A stretch of DNA of 30,794 nt from Chara braunii (Eukaryota; Streptophyta; Charophyceae; Charales; Characeae), in contig BFEA01000282.1 of assembly GCA_003427395.1 (NCBI GenBank), positions 1,707,941 to 1,738,734 of the forward strand, given 5' to 3'. Made by a program: the position numbers and the translations under genes. The notes below the pieces were generated by a model. The model saw only the letters and a program-made list of their open reading frames with translations, ran no database searches and was not told where the DNA came from. Shown here piece by piece: positions 1 to 11,213 of this stretch. Numbering within the stretch: the stretch's first letter is position 1; every line of letters starts with the position of its first letter.

Positions 1-1439
1 CGCCTACCTGAGTAGGTTGGGGCAGCGAGGGAGTGCACGCAGCGAGTTTGGAACTTACCTGCTGACTAGTACGCTACCCATCTAGGTGAGTGAAGTTGCA
101 GCAAGCAGGCCGCGAAGGGGGTGCAGATCCACCATTTTAGACCAAAGTATTGTCTATCATATTAGTGAAGCAGCAGGGGAACAACCGCGAGGTAGTGGAC
201 TTGCAGTTTGCCGAGTGTGCTGTTTGGTTGTTGAGCGGACTGCATCGTTTTGTCTCAGTTGCGCCAACCTGCTTTTCCTCCTACCCACACTAATACTACT
301 ATAGTTAGATTTGGGCAAAGCGTGAGGGTATGTGCTATTCGGACGTGGTTTTCCTAAACTGCCTTCCTGCGATTGTATTGGAGGACGAAGAGGTTCAAAC
401 AGGGAAAGTACTTAGTACTTGCTTCGGGCACCTGCGGTTAAGGGCCGACCGTGTATCACAATGGCGAGTGGTGCTGTATAACTCTGGAAAGAGCCCACAC
501 TACAGTAGTTTGTGTTTTGGTCGCCGCTACCACTGTATTGCTGGCCACTAACTGATGTTGTATGTCCGACCAACGTTAGTCACAGTGACGATAGCTGCTG
601 CACCGCCCTTTGCTGCGTGAAGTACGACGTCTACAGCAGGTTGTTGCGTATGCGGCACATCAATTACCCGTGGTTAGATAGTTTCCTATACCGACCGATA
701 GCGCGCTGCCTACTCCATTGAAGTGACGAGGCGAGAGGGGGGTCACGGGAAGAAAAGGTTGTACTTTTGGGACACAACCCGTGTCTCAGGAGGGGGCCAA
801 AACCTTTGAGACCAGGAACTGCGAAGGAACTGAGCTTATTGAAGAGGAGTACTTTTGCGAATTGGAAGGTCGTTGGAAAGTCAACGGAGGGCAGGTAGAC
901 TTCAGTTTGATCAAGCTACTAAGTGTCTTGGCCGCCATTGCGGGGCCATCAGGAGCATCAAGGAACCAAGGTCCTCTCTCGCGAGTCTGAGTGCACCCTC
1001 CTTGGATCTGAAAGACTTAAACTTTCTCTTTCTACCCTTCTTACTCCAAGTCTAGTCTCTTCAGAGAGGAAGGCAGCAGGCGGGATTGCAACCCGTAGAA
1101 CCGCAGCAACACTCTGTGGGGAGTCAGCCCACCGATTGCGGGAGCTTCGTCGGGACCTAGGCGAGGTTCTGGAGGCAGAGACCCATCAGGTAATTCAAAT
1201 TTCTATCTGTATGACCCCATTATACCCATGTTTGCTTATCTCCCTTTAGTTGACTGATGCATGCATGAGATTGTCCCAATGATTTTGCTTTCTTTCATGA
1301 CTTTATCAGACTGAATGGAAGGAACACATGAGAGTGAAGCCTAAGTTTCAGTTCTGTTTTGATTGAAAGCAGACAGAGGGGTAAAACTGGGGGAAGCTGG
1401 GAGGAAGGCAGACTGCATGCGTTTGATCGGGTCAACCAA

Positions 1440-2060
1440 GGACTGGGCATTGTTTCTAAGCTGAGTGGCCCAAGGCTATGTTTATTTGGCTGTTTTTTGA
1501 AGAGTCAGGCATTGTTTCTAAGCTGAATGGCTTGGTTGCTGTATTTAATTTATGAGGGTTTGCCTGATTTGAGGGGTTTAAGTTCTTGTTTTATTCTCAG
1601 GGGGCATTTTGGTATAAGGCTGAGCATTGTTTCTAAGCTGAATGGTTTAACCTGAAAACCACACACATAAGTATAAACTTAGTATAAGAGAAAATATTTT
1701 ACGTATATTTGTATGTGAACTGATAATTGGGCATTGTTTCCAAGACTAATGGTCCAACGCTAAGCCATATCACTAAGAAAAGAAAATAAATTACACAGTA
1801 TAATTGGAAGTAGTTTAGGCAAGTTGAACATTGTTTCCAAGACGAATGGTTCACGCCCCCTCCCATATTTGCATTTTCTTTTGCGAACAAAGTCAGAGAG
1901 ATACTAAATTTTGGATATTAAACAGTTCAGGGCGGCTAGGCATTGTTTCCGAGTCGAGTGGTCTAGTCAAATACCCAAAGAAGAAAGAAGTAGTAGTGCA
2001 ACCTGTTTGTGTATATCTTATGGCACGCTGGACATTGTTTCCAAGCCGAATGGTCTAGCA
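1440..2060 (+). repeat. Degenerate tandem sub-repeats in the plus LTR (about 7 units)
   Basis: A motif close to GGCATTGTTTCTAAGCTGAATGG recurs at about 1445, 1508, 1622, 1729, 1829, 1939 and 2030, with unlike sequence of 40-90 bp between copies. The position inside the LTR equals that of the CCAAACTTATGGGAA units at 6925-7625 in the nested left LTR. The reverse complement of those units aligns (GCAT..TT.C.TAAG.TG.ATGG), so the two arrays are probably homologous but diverged. Confidence 0.7.
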
Positions 2061-2339
2061 TTTGTGTCATATGTAAGTTGGGTATAAGGTTTAAATTACT
2101 TGAAGGTTCATGACATATCTTATATAAATTAACTTTGGGATGGTGAAAATACTTACCTTTGTGGTTTGGTATGCATGTGACTGAGTGCGACTACTACTTA
2201 GTCTGAGTTTCAGTTTGATAGGAAGTTGCTTTAGTTGCTCATCACATGCTAGAGTAATAAGAGTTGGTTTCAATTTCTATATTTTCTAGGCTAAGTTTAT
2301 TTTTACTTAGGTCAATTTCTGCATTTGCTGGGATCATTT

Positions 2340-2680
2340 ATTATACTTGGTCTTGTATAAATTTTGGTGAGTCATTTTCTGTACGGGAAGCGCTGCCGAA
2401 ATTTCTACAAAACCAAGAAGTCAGTCAGATTTTGTCTTTTCAAAGTTCAATTTGTCAGACTTTTATATATGACTTAGTAAAAATCTGGAGAGTCTTCTTT
2501 TCTAAAGGGAGTGCTGCTCGAATTTTTGCTAATTCAGGGAGTTAAACAAAATTGGACCTTGAGAAGTCAAAGTCACTTTAGCTTCTGAACTTAACTTTGT
2601 ATAAATTTTCGATTAACACTTTTATAAAGGGGGTGCTGCCGAAATTTTCTTAGTTTAGAAAAGATAGATTATATTTCGAC
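2340..2680 (+). repeat. A/T-rich tandem sub-repeats, about 120-bp period (3 units) in the plus LTR
   Basis: Three units carry the core GGGAAGCGCTGCCGAAATTT or a variant (about 2388, 2508 and 2632), each preceded by ATAAATTTT-like sequence. They are the inverse of the five units at 6090-6640 and 24000-24545. Confidence 0.7.
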
Positions 2681-4284
2681 AGGTGGCGATTCTGGTAATC
2701 CAATCTGTATGACGGAGATTTTGTCATAGGTCTACCTTTCCTTGGATAGTGACTTAGAGATAGACATAGGCTTAGTTATCAGGAGAGTTTTAAGTCAGAA
2801 CGTGTCATGGGGGATTTGATCTTCATACATTGACGATTTAGCTTGGACATTGACCTGTCTTATGATACATGCCTTCTTTGGACATTCGATCAAGGATTTG
2901 GACTAGTTTCATCTTGATCCTACAAGGATTATCTTCTGTTATCATTGATAACAGGTCGGTTGGTTGATCGCCGACTTGTCGGCTCACTACACAACTTTGC
3001 TTAGACCTGTACCTCAACTTGATTGCCTTAGCCCTGAGATTTGATATGTTTCTTTGAGAGTTTTAACCAGACTTCTTTTAATGGTCATTATAAAGAATTT
3101 ATGATATTTATGAGAAGTTGAACTATGAAAGGGGCTTGAGTGTGTGAAGAGTGGTGTGAGTTACAGGGAACACTAAAGTTGACCACATTGGTGTATGACA
3201 ACGTGGTTATTGTATGTGTCAGTGTTTTATGCAGGTTAGTATTTTGGAGCCTAGTATATGAGCCGTACCTTGGAGACAGTGAGAATGACAACCATGTGTC
3301 GCACGATCTGCATACCTGATGGGTTTATGTTTTCCCCTTCTTTTATCGTTATCTCGAGTCCTGATTTGATATATGAGTGTTGGGATGTCTATTTATTTAT
3401 TGATTGATTTTGCTTGTTAATTTTTATGGACTTCCCTCCAAACCCTGGATAATAGAGCTGGTCTCCAGGGCCATAAGAGACGATTTCCACCACAGGTATG
3501 AACCTGTGTACCACCCACTCTCCGCAGGGTGCAGAAGAGGGTGTGGTTTTCAACCGCATTTGGCGGTTGTCATGCGTCGAGATATCATTCCCTCTAAGCG
3601 CGTGTCAGCCGCCACTTGAGTGTCGAATGCGACACTCAAGATAAACGAGGACCGCATGAGTATGGGTACTACATAGTACGCCATCATTGCGATTGCTCGC
3701 GTATTTATGATTGCTAGTCTATTTGAGAAGACCCTGCGTCCGCGCAAATTTATACTAACTCTCGCACGCGGCGCCTATCCGATTTCCGCGTTGGAAAGTT
3801 ATGGGATGGCTACTTAAGGGGGACTAGGAGTGTTGTCGCATTGTTTGTTCGTTGTCGTCTTGTATATATATGTGCGTGTATGCGTATGTTTTTATTTTTA
3901 TGTTCTTTATAGTGGTAGGCGCGTGGCGTGTGAGATGCGTCTTAGTTGACCGGCGACGAGTCGCGCTTGGGACCTCAGCCGCCCAAGATGCTGGTTCACG
4001 TGCGGGTTCGATAGAGGCGTAATACCGCGCGTACCCCCTATGCTACAGCGAAAGAGAAACGCCCTCGGCTGGTCCACCTTGACGATTGCAACTGATTAGC
4101 TTTCATGCTGTGGATTGGTAGCTCGGCGGGGATACGTCCATCGAAGGGAGGTGACAGCTCCCGTAAGGTGGAGGTAAGTCGTGCCTCGCGTAGGCCCTAT
4201 CCTGTCGTAGGGGCTCGCGAGAGGTATGGCTAGCGCACTTGGACGGAGCGGCTTGAGGAAACTCCATTAAGTATTCATGACGAG

Positions 4285-4405
4285 GACTAAGACCAACTCC
4301 TGCGTGACGCGGCCGGGAGGGTCCCGTTGTCGAGCGCATCGGTCCGGCACCGCACAAAGCAGCGCGGGACCCTCCCGGCCTCGTCACGCAGGAGTTGGTC
4401 TAAAT
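4285..4405. repeat. Near-perfect palindrome at the junction of two opposed LTRs
   Basis: The plus LTR ending at 4326 and the minus LTR from 4365 outward are inverted copies. The innermost 37 bp of each arm differ at one position, with about 37-40 bp between the arms. Weaker inverted similarity continues outward for at least 900 bp on each side, to about 3440 and 5250. The palindrome is a by-product of the nested insertion and could form a cruciform. Confidence 0.9.
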
Positions 4406-4790
4406 CCTTGTCGCAAAATGCATGTAGAGCTTCCACAAGCCGCTCCGGCCGAGTGCGTCAGCCATACCTCACGCGAGCCCCTACGACGGGTTAGGGCCTA
4501 CGCGAGGCACGACTTACCTCCACCTTACGAGAGTTGTCACCTCCCTTTGGTGGGTGTATCCCCGTCGAGCTACCAGTCCATAGTACGAAAGCTAATCAGC
4601 TGCAATCGCAGAGGTGGACCAGCCGAGGGCGTTTCTCGTTCGCTGTAGCATAGGGGGTACGCGCAGTAATACGCCTATCGGACCCCCACGTGAACAGACA
4701 TCTTGGGGGGCTGAGGTCCCAAGCGCGACTCGTCGTCGGTCGACTAGGACGTATCCCACACGCCACACGCACAGCACTATAAAAAGTATT

Positions 4791-4811
4791 AAAAAAAAAA
4801 AAAAAAAAAAA
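4791..4811 (+). repeat. A21 homopolymer in the 3' LTR
   Basis: There are 21 consecutive A residues. The corresponding place in the right LTR (about 22708-22730) has the broken form AAAATAAAATAAAAATAAAAAAA, so the run has expanded or been cleaned up here. Its length is likely to be unreliable in assembly. Confidence 0.95.
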
Positions 4812-5422
4812 CATGCACACTTACACACAACTATACAAAACGACACTGGGCAAACAACGCGACAGCGCCCCTAGTCCCTTAGTGACCATCCCATAACTTT
4901 CCGACGCAGGAATCGGATAGGCGTCACGCGCAAGACTTAGTATAAAATCGCGCGGACGCAAGGCCTACTCATATCGACTAGCAATGCAATTATTCGCAAG
5001 CAGTCGCAGTGATGACGTACTATGTAATGCCCATAATCAAACGGTCCCTCGTGGATCCGAGTACCGCTTATGACACTCAAGTGTCAAACTCGAAGTATCG
5101 TGAGGGTTTACCCCTTCACGATATTGCACGGCTGAAGGAACAGTCGTACGGCCTCCGCGGCAGGCAGGGCAAATAGGTTGAGTGTCCCCGTAGGCAGGGG
5201 AAATAGACTGTGCCCGAGGGATTATCCCTTCCAGAGTCTAGGACCTGGGATGTCCAGGACAAGTACCTGGAATCCAGACCCTGGACCAACGAGGGCATTT
5301 CAGGCTTTAGGAAGCATACAACAAAATGAAGGGGGGTTTCTCCCCTTTCCCGATCCCAACCCCAATTAAACCCTTAAGCGTGGGCCCTCTCAGGCCACGC
5401 GAACACCTGATATAGATACACA

Positions 5423-5442
5423 CATATATACATGTATATATA
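5423..5442 (-). promoter_or_regulatory. Possible LTR TATA region (left copy)
   Basis: An alternating CATATATACATGTATATATA stretch lies about 1.1 kb before the LTR end in element orientation and is kept in the right LTR as ATACATATATATAGG (about 23342-23358). It is the best TATA-like candidate for the U3/R boundary. This is inference; the sequence does not show a start site. Confidence 0.3.
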
Positions 5443-6089
5443 GGGAAATAAGTATGTGACTATCACTTCTCACAATCACAGTGAGACTCCTCACAACCAT
5501 ATATATGTTTGTGATCGCAGACAGTCAAATCCAAACCCGAACCACAGTACATACCTGGAATCACATCAAAGAGTCAAACAAGAGTCCACACACTGCACGG
5601 AGTCAACTCCTACCAATCCCTACGCTCATACCCTTCGCTTTAGCCACACAAGCCCTAACCTCTGTCCAACCAGCCATAATTAAATACTCAGTACCTTTGT
5701 TAAATGACCATTCAATAAAGTCCGGGTGAAACCTTAATAAAACAATAAAAATCACCAGGGTTGAAGCCTTTTAGGTTGAGTATTGAGGATGAATGGGATA
5801 ACAGAAGGTAATCCTTGTAGGATCAAACTGAATCTATTCCAGATCCTGAATCAAATGATCAAGAAGACCTCTAACACAGGACATGTCAATCCCCAAGTTA
5901 AATCTATGAGTTCAAATCGAGAGTATCCTTCATATCACACTTTCACTAAGAATCATTCTGCTTGGCTAATCCTAAGTCTACCCCTAAGTCAGTGCCTCAT
6001 GAAAAGATAGGTCTTTGGCAGGATCTTCTCTATGTAGAGTAGCTTGCTAGCATTGCCACCTGTCCAAATATAATTTAATTCCTCTAAAC

Positions 6090-6640
6090 TAAGAAAATTT
6101 TGGCAACACTTCCCGTAGGAAAAGTGCCTTCTCAAAATTTATTATAACTCGAGTATGAAAATAAAACGATCTCTACCTCTGGAAAGTCGACATTTTGTCT
6201 AACTCCCTGAATAAGTAAAACTTTGGGCAACACTTCTTTTAGAAAGGTAGACTTCCCAGATTCATACTAAGTCAGATATGAACTTAAGAACGAGACATGA
6301 GTTCAACTAAGACAAAGTTTAACTATCCCCTTAGATTTGTAAAACATTCGGCAGCGCTTCCCGTTGAGAAAGTGCTATGCCAAGATTTATACAAAGTTAA
6401 GTTCAGAATTTAAAATGACTTTGACTTCTCAAGGTCCAATTTTGTCTAACTCCCTGAATCAGCAAAAATTTGGGCAACACTCCCTTTAGAAAATGAGGTT
6501 TTTCAAATTTTTACTATGTCAAAAAGTCAGAAAAGTTGGGCCCTGAAAAAGACAAAATTTGACCAACTCCTTGGTTTTGTAGAAATTTCGGCAGCGCTTC
6601 CAGTAGAAAAAGTGGCTTACAAAAATTTATACAGGACCAA
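6090..6640 (-). repeat. A/T-rich tandem sub-repeats, about 120-bp period (5 units), left LTR
   Basis: Five units share a core like AAATTTCGGCAGCGCTTCCCG followed by TAGAAAAAGTG. They sit at about 6094, 6216, 6338, 6463 and 6579, a spacing of 116-125 bp. Two core types alternate, GGCAACACT and GGCAGCGCT. The same five are present in the right LTR. Confidence 0.8.
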
Positions 6641-6924
6641 GTATAATTACTGATCTCAGAAAATGCAGAAATTGACCTAAGTAGTAAAAAAAAACTTACC
6701 CCAGAAAATGCAGGAATTGAAACGAACTTCTATGGCTCTAACACGTGGCGAGTAACTAAAGCAACTACCTATCAAACTGAAACTCAAACTCAGTAGTATC
6801 CTCACTCAGTCACGTGCAGACAAAACCACAAAGGTAAGTACTCTCACCATCCCCAAAGTCATCTTAACAAACAATTCAATGATTTATACCCTTATACCCG
6901 GCTTACATAAGGCATAAAGCTAGG

Positions 6925-7625
6925 CCACCCAAACTTATGGGAACCTACCTAACTCAGCCAGAATATACACATACACAGGGCACACCAACTTTTGTCTTCT
7001 TTGGGCACATGACTAGGCCACCCTAGTCCCCCTGAACTATTTAAGTATCCAGATTATATATAATTGTTTTTCCTTAGTCTTATAAGGTAGCGCATAACTG
7101 AACCGATCAACTTAGTTCGAGGTCCAGCCTGCCCCTTCTTGCCACAAGTTTATTCTCAATTAATACTCTCTTCACTTATGATAAGCTATAGTCAGACCAT
7201 CAAAACTTATGGAAATATGTCTGACTAGCCTGTTCATAAGTAATATAATATAAAATATAAACGAGTTCTACCTTTTGATTCTAGCATATGCGTAGCTTCA
7301 GACCAGACCTCCCAAACTTATGGGAACCTGTCCGGTTTGTCGCCAAAATCATCCCTCAGAAGTAAACAAAGAGGGTCAGAGTCATCCAAACTTATGGAAA
7401 AATGCTCAACCCATCTTCAAAAACCAAATAAACACATAATAAAAAACAAAGAAAGAAAAGGCGACCAAGCCATCCAAACTTATGGAAAAATGCTTGGTCC
7501 CTGAAAAGACAATCACATTCAGCCCTCGCAAGCCAAAGCAACCAAACCACCCAAACTTATGGGAACCTGTCTGGTCCTTCAGGCAATCCAAAATAAACAT
7601 AGCACTCGGCCCTCCAAACTTATGG
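6925..7625 (-). repeat. CCAAACTTATGGGAA tandem units in the left LTR
   Basis: The motif CCAAACTTATGG(G/A)AA recurs at about 6928, 7197, 7311, 7387, 7472, 7549 and 7613, each followed by a variable ACCTG or AATGC tail. Most of the array falls in the block missing from the right LTR, where only one clear unit remains (about 24843). Confidence 0.8.
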
Positions 7626-9325
7626 AGACTCTCCCAGCCTTTGGTTGACCCAGTTAAACATGCAATACAACCTTCCTCCCATCCTTCCCCCAGATGCAAT
7701 CCCATAATCTGCTTCCAATCAAACAATAAAATTGAAACTGACATTGCGCATACATTCCCTTATTTAGTTTGGTTCATGCCCTGAAAGTCTAATCGATAAG
7801 TTAAAGTAGGGATGCACTCAATACATTCGGTCAAAACATATTTAAGGAATACAAATAAAGGTTATAGTTGGGTTTATAGAAGAGAAGCAATGGTTACCTC
7901 TCAGTTGCCTGCCTCCAGAACTCATCCCGAGTTCCGGCAGAGCTCCCGCAATCGGTAGGCCGACTCCCCACAGAGTCTTGACGCAGTTCTACGAGTTGCA
8001 ATCCCGCCTGCCGCCTTCCTCTCATAACCAAAGACAAGACTGAGAGTTAGAAGGGCAGAAGAAGGAAGGTTCAGTCTTTCAGATTCAAGAGAGGTGCACT
8101 CAAGCTCACAGGAGAGGGTCTTGTAACCTCCAATGTCCTGAGGGCGCCGCAATGGCAGCCAAAAACAGCAAAAGCTTGGTCACGGCTAAAGTCAAACTGT
8201 CGAAGTCAACCCTCTGATGACTTTCTAATCCGCAATAACGACCCCAATAATTGGCAATGTGCAATTCAAGTCTCGCTGCAGACTCAGGCTGGCCTTGCTG
8301 CAATACACAGGCCCGAAATAACACAGATCTTGGGTACGTAACGCGGTCCGGTTATACAACAATCGGTCATACTAACAAGCCCAAAAAAATCAGACGTCGG
8401 GCCACATGCTTCTTATATACAACAACGTGCAATGATGTTCATCAACGTGTCTACGACAGAGTGTGGTTGGTTCTGCAACAGGGTTTCGCTGCATCCAGCC
8501 GACAGCAGTTCGTAACCGAGGCAGCACCAGCTACCAGGACGTATGCAGATGCCGACCACCCCTTCCCAAGGCATCACTCCAACTTAGGCTCTGCCCATAC
8601 CAACACGCTTGCCTCCTTCCTACAGGTAATTTAGCACCCTCGCAGGTGGCCTGCTGCCGCTGCTTCGCTTCTCAATCTGAGCGCCTCCCTGGCCAGCAAA
8701 CAAGCTTTCTGCTGCGCGACCGACTCTCTTGCTTATGCAGGTTAATAGGACGACGACACTCTGTCCGACAGGCAGCCTGCCGTTGCACGGCCGGATTCAC
8801 GCTACCTCGCCTGGTAGCCCGACCAACCTACCTGCCAACACGAGAGCCCCCAAACATGCCAATCGCCCATTGCTACTTTACTTGGCAATACAGGTGGCGT
8901 CTCAGTCGATAAGTTACCCAACAACCCTCAATCCACACTTCACAGTCTGCCTCCCGCTACTCCTCAGTGGGACGAGCATAATCGAATCAACCTTCTGCTA
9001 GAAACCGGCTCAACAACTTAGGGGACCTGATCAGCGGTCACCCCGCTATGCTCGGCGGCTGTCAACCTCCAAATCTCACTTCCTTCCTGGTAACCGAGAA
9101 CACCGCGATCATAACCGGTAACGACCTTGTTTCCTTACTCACCGAAAAGCACAAAAGGAGAATGAATCTTCCCCGAAATATGGGAAGATTCACACCACCC
9201 ACAAACAAACTTTTAATCGGGTGCAGCTCCCATCTGCCGGTCTGCTGTTCCTGCCCATCACCCACAAGAGTCAATGACACTACGAGATCCGCACCACCCG
9301 AATCCCCTTATTTACAACGTTATTC

Positions 9326-9351
9326 CGCTTGATTCCATCGAGGATCAAGCG
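9326..9351. repeat. Short hairpin in the left LTR
   Basis: CGCTTGAT and ATCAAGCG flank a short loop, with part of the adjacent CC/GG also able to pair. The right LTR copy (26470-26495) has ATCGAGCG in the second arm, which keeps pairing as a G-U wobble in RNA. No known function is recognised. Confidence 0.45.
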
Positions 9352-11213
9352 AGGTATTGAATTCTCACTTCTACCACAACTTTTTTCCCGACACCTCTTT
9401 ACGTAACACTTTTTTCTCTAACTCACATTTGACTAATTCTCTTCTAAATCTAACCTTGTCATTGAATTCGCAATACCCGAAAACCCCTAAAACGAGTTTT
9501 ATATTACCGAAAACAATCAAGAAACAACCGAGTTATAACCATTTCTACTCTCCATCTTCCTCGTTCCCGACACCACCGTGTACTAATCTTTTGCCATAAC
9601 TAACTTCAAAAACAGATTCGCCCGATACCAAAACCTCAAATTACCTCTTTACCTCGTCTGAATCTGTCGAGAATCGGGCGAGATATACTTATCCCCTTCT
9701 TCCCTATCCTCCTCTCCTCCATAGCTCGGCGCAGACTCTTTCTTTCTTAACTTCTACTATGTCTTTCCTCAAACTAATCCGACTTCGGATCCGGGGTCGC
9801 CCGCCCCGAAAACCCCCAGATCAACTTCTCCCCAACCTACTTCCCTCAACGAACGGGCGGCTATCCGATATCTAACCTCTCGCCATAGTTGCGCTTCCTT
9901 TGTTTCTTCGCATGCACCTAGTGCAATTCACCGGCCAGATTCGGCCTTTTCCCTCTCGCTCGCCCGCTGCTCCGACTCCCTGTCGTCCGCTCGCACTCCT
10001 CTCCTTTAAGCCTGCTGCTTAGCGCATTTGGTCTCCCCGGTCGTTCCAGTCAGCCTAAGGAGAGCTTTAGGGACGACCCGCCATTGGCAGAGTAATTTTG
10101 TCTCCCGTCTCTATGCCCGAATCGTCGCTGCTCGACAGGCTGTCGCCACAGTTTTCCCGTTCCACTTTGCTCAGTCGTTGCCTACCATCATCACGGAGTG
10201 TACCCGACACACTTTTCAGTTCGTGTCCGTTCTCCCTGGCTAGCGGTGTCTTGGCTCCTTCAGTTTCTCGTCTTGCCACCGTAGTGAGTTACACCGACCA
10301 ACAGTTCCGAAAGGCCGACTGCCAGGTGGTTCGACTGGTGCCTTCACCCCTATGCCCAAGTTCCGACGAACGATCTGTATACCAGCGACTCAGTGTCAAT
10401 GTGCGTTGTGCGGCGCGGGACCGATACCTGCTGACCCCTCGCGCTCCAGGCAATCCCACGACTACAACACACCCCCATGCGACCCCGTCGGACCCGTCAG
10501 ACAAGGTGCGCGCTCAAGGTCCTTGACTGCCGTGGCGGCCATCAAGTCCTTCGTCGCGTCAAGGTTAATGGCACGTCGGGGCTTAACAAAAATTAAATAG
10601 AAATACGACGCAAAAAAATAATTTACCTAGAAAACGCCACTGCCAATCAGACGTGGCCGATGGCAAAGCCAAGGGGGATAGCCCCATCAGGCCCTCGACC
10701 CCCCGGTCCCTTCGCGCTACTCTTATATTCCCGCGCCGCCGCCGCTCGCTCTCGACCCCTAAGTCTCTTTGGTAAAAGTCTGATGTCGTAACCGCTAGGG
10801 CTAGGCCCACGACTTGGTCTAGTTCTAACGGACGCTTACACAACGGATAATGCGCGACGCGCAAACCTACCGAGATGTTTTCAAATTCATGTTGTTGTCG
10901 ATGTCGTCCTCCGCACGCATGCACAATTCACATGCAAGTGCACCAATCAAGAGAAAAATCTTTTTAATCCAAGTTTAATCAAAAATAAAAATCTGGCCGG
11001 CGATCACGCCGGTCCTTCAATCATCAACAATAAAAATCACGCGCGCCTCAAGTCTACGCGCCCACACACTCTCTACCTTAGTCAGTCATCCAGTCAACGT
11101 AGATCACAGACACTACCGCGTCTCGCGTGGTATACTCAAACTTATACCAAACTTATTTTCTGTCGCTTGCCAAAACCAAGGCGGATACCCTTGTAAGGGT
11201 ATTCGCACCGACA

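Larger units (their letters stand above)
1..4327 (+). repeat. 5' part of a plus-strand long LTR, split by a nested insertion
   Basis: This stretch is the reverse-complement relative of the LTRs at 4328-11213 and 22245-28333. Clear anchor blocks are 940-1180 (matching the reverse complement of 7920-8160), 1440-2060 (tandem units), 2340-2660 (A/T-rich units matching 6090-6640) and 3440-4327 (matching 4365-5250). Its last bases, ending GGGTCCCG, continue at 28334 once the nested element is removed. The left end lies outside the window, so neither its start nor its full length is visible. It is much more diverged from the two minus-strand LTRs than they are from each other. Short open frames here are not supported as genes. 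Confidence 0.85.
4328..11213 (-). repeat. 3' LTR of the nested element (6886 bp)
   Basis: It is a direct repeat of 22245-28333 over its whole length, at roughly 90% identity by eye. It is longer by a block of about 770 bp (7146-7915) that the right LTR lacks. Smaller reciprocal indels lie near 9400-9590. In element orientation it begins TGTCGGTGCGAATACCC at 11213 and ends GCGCTCGACA at 4328. No protein-coding frame in it shows more conservation than its surroundings. Confidence 0.9.

Noticed and set aside
4103-4648. Overlapping frames on both strands with similar protein text
   Set aside because: They mirror each other because the inverted LTR ends form a palindrome; they are not genes.
6090-7640. 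CRISPR-like pattern of short repeats with unlike spacers
   Set aside because: Motifs are degenerate, spacing is irregular, the array lies inside LTRs of a eukaryotic retroelement, and no cas-like gene is present.
10028-10243. Plus-strand frame conserved with 27160-27402
   Set aside because: Both copies lie at the same place in paired LTRs, so similarity follows from LTR duplication; there is no domain, and the two differ in length and by substitutions that do not favour silent sites.
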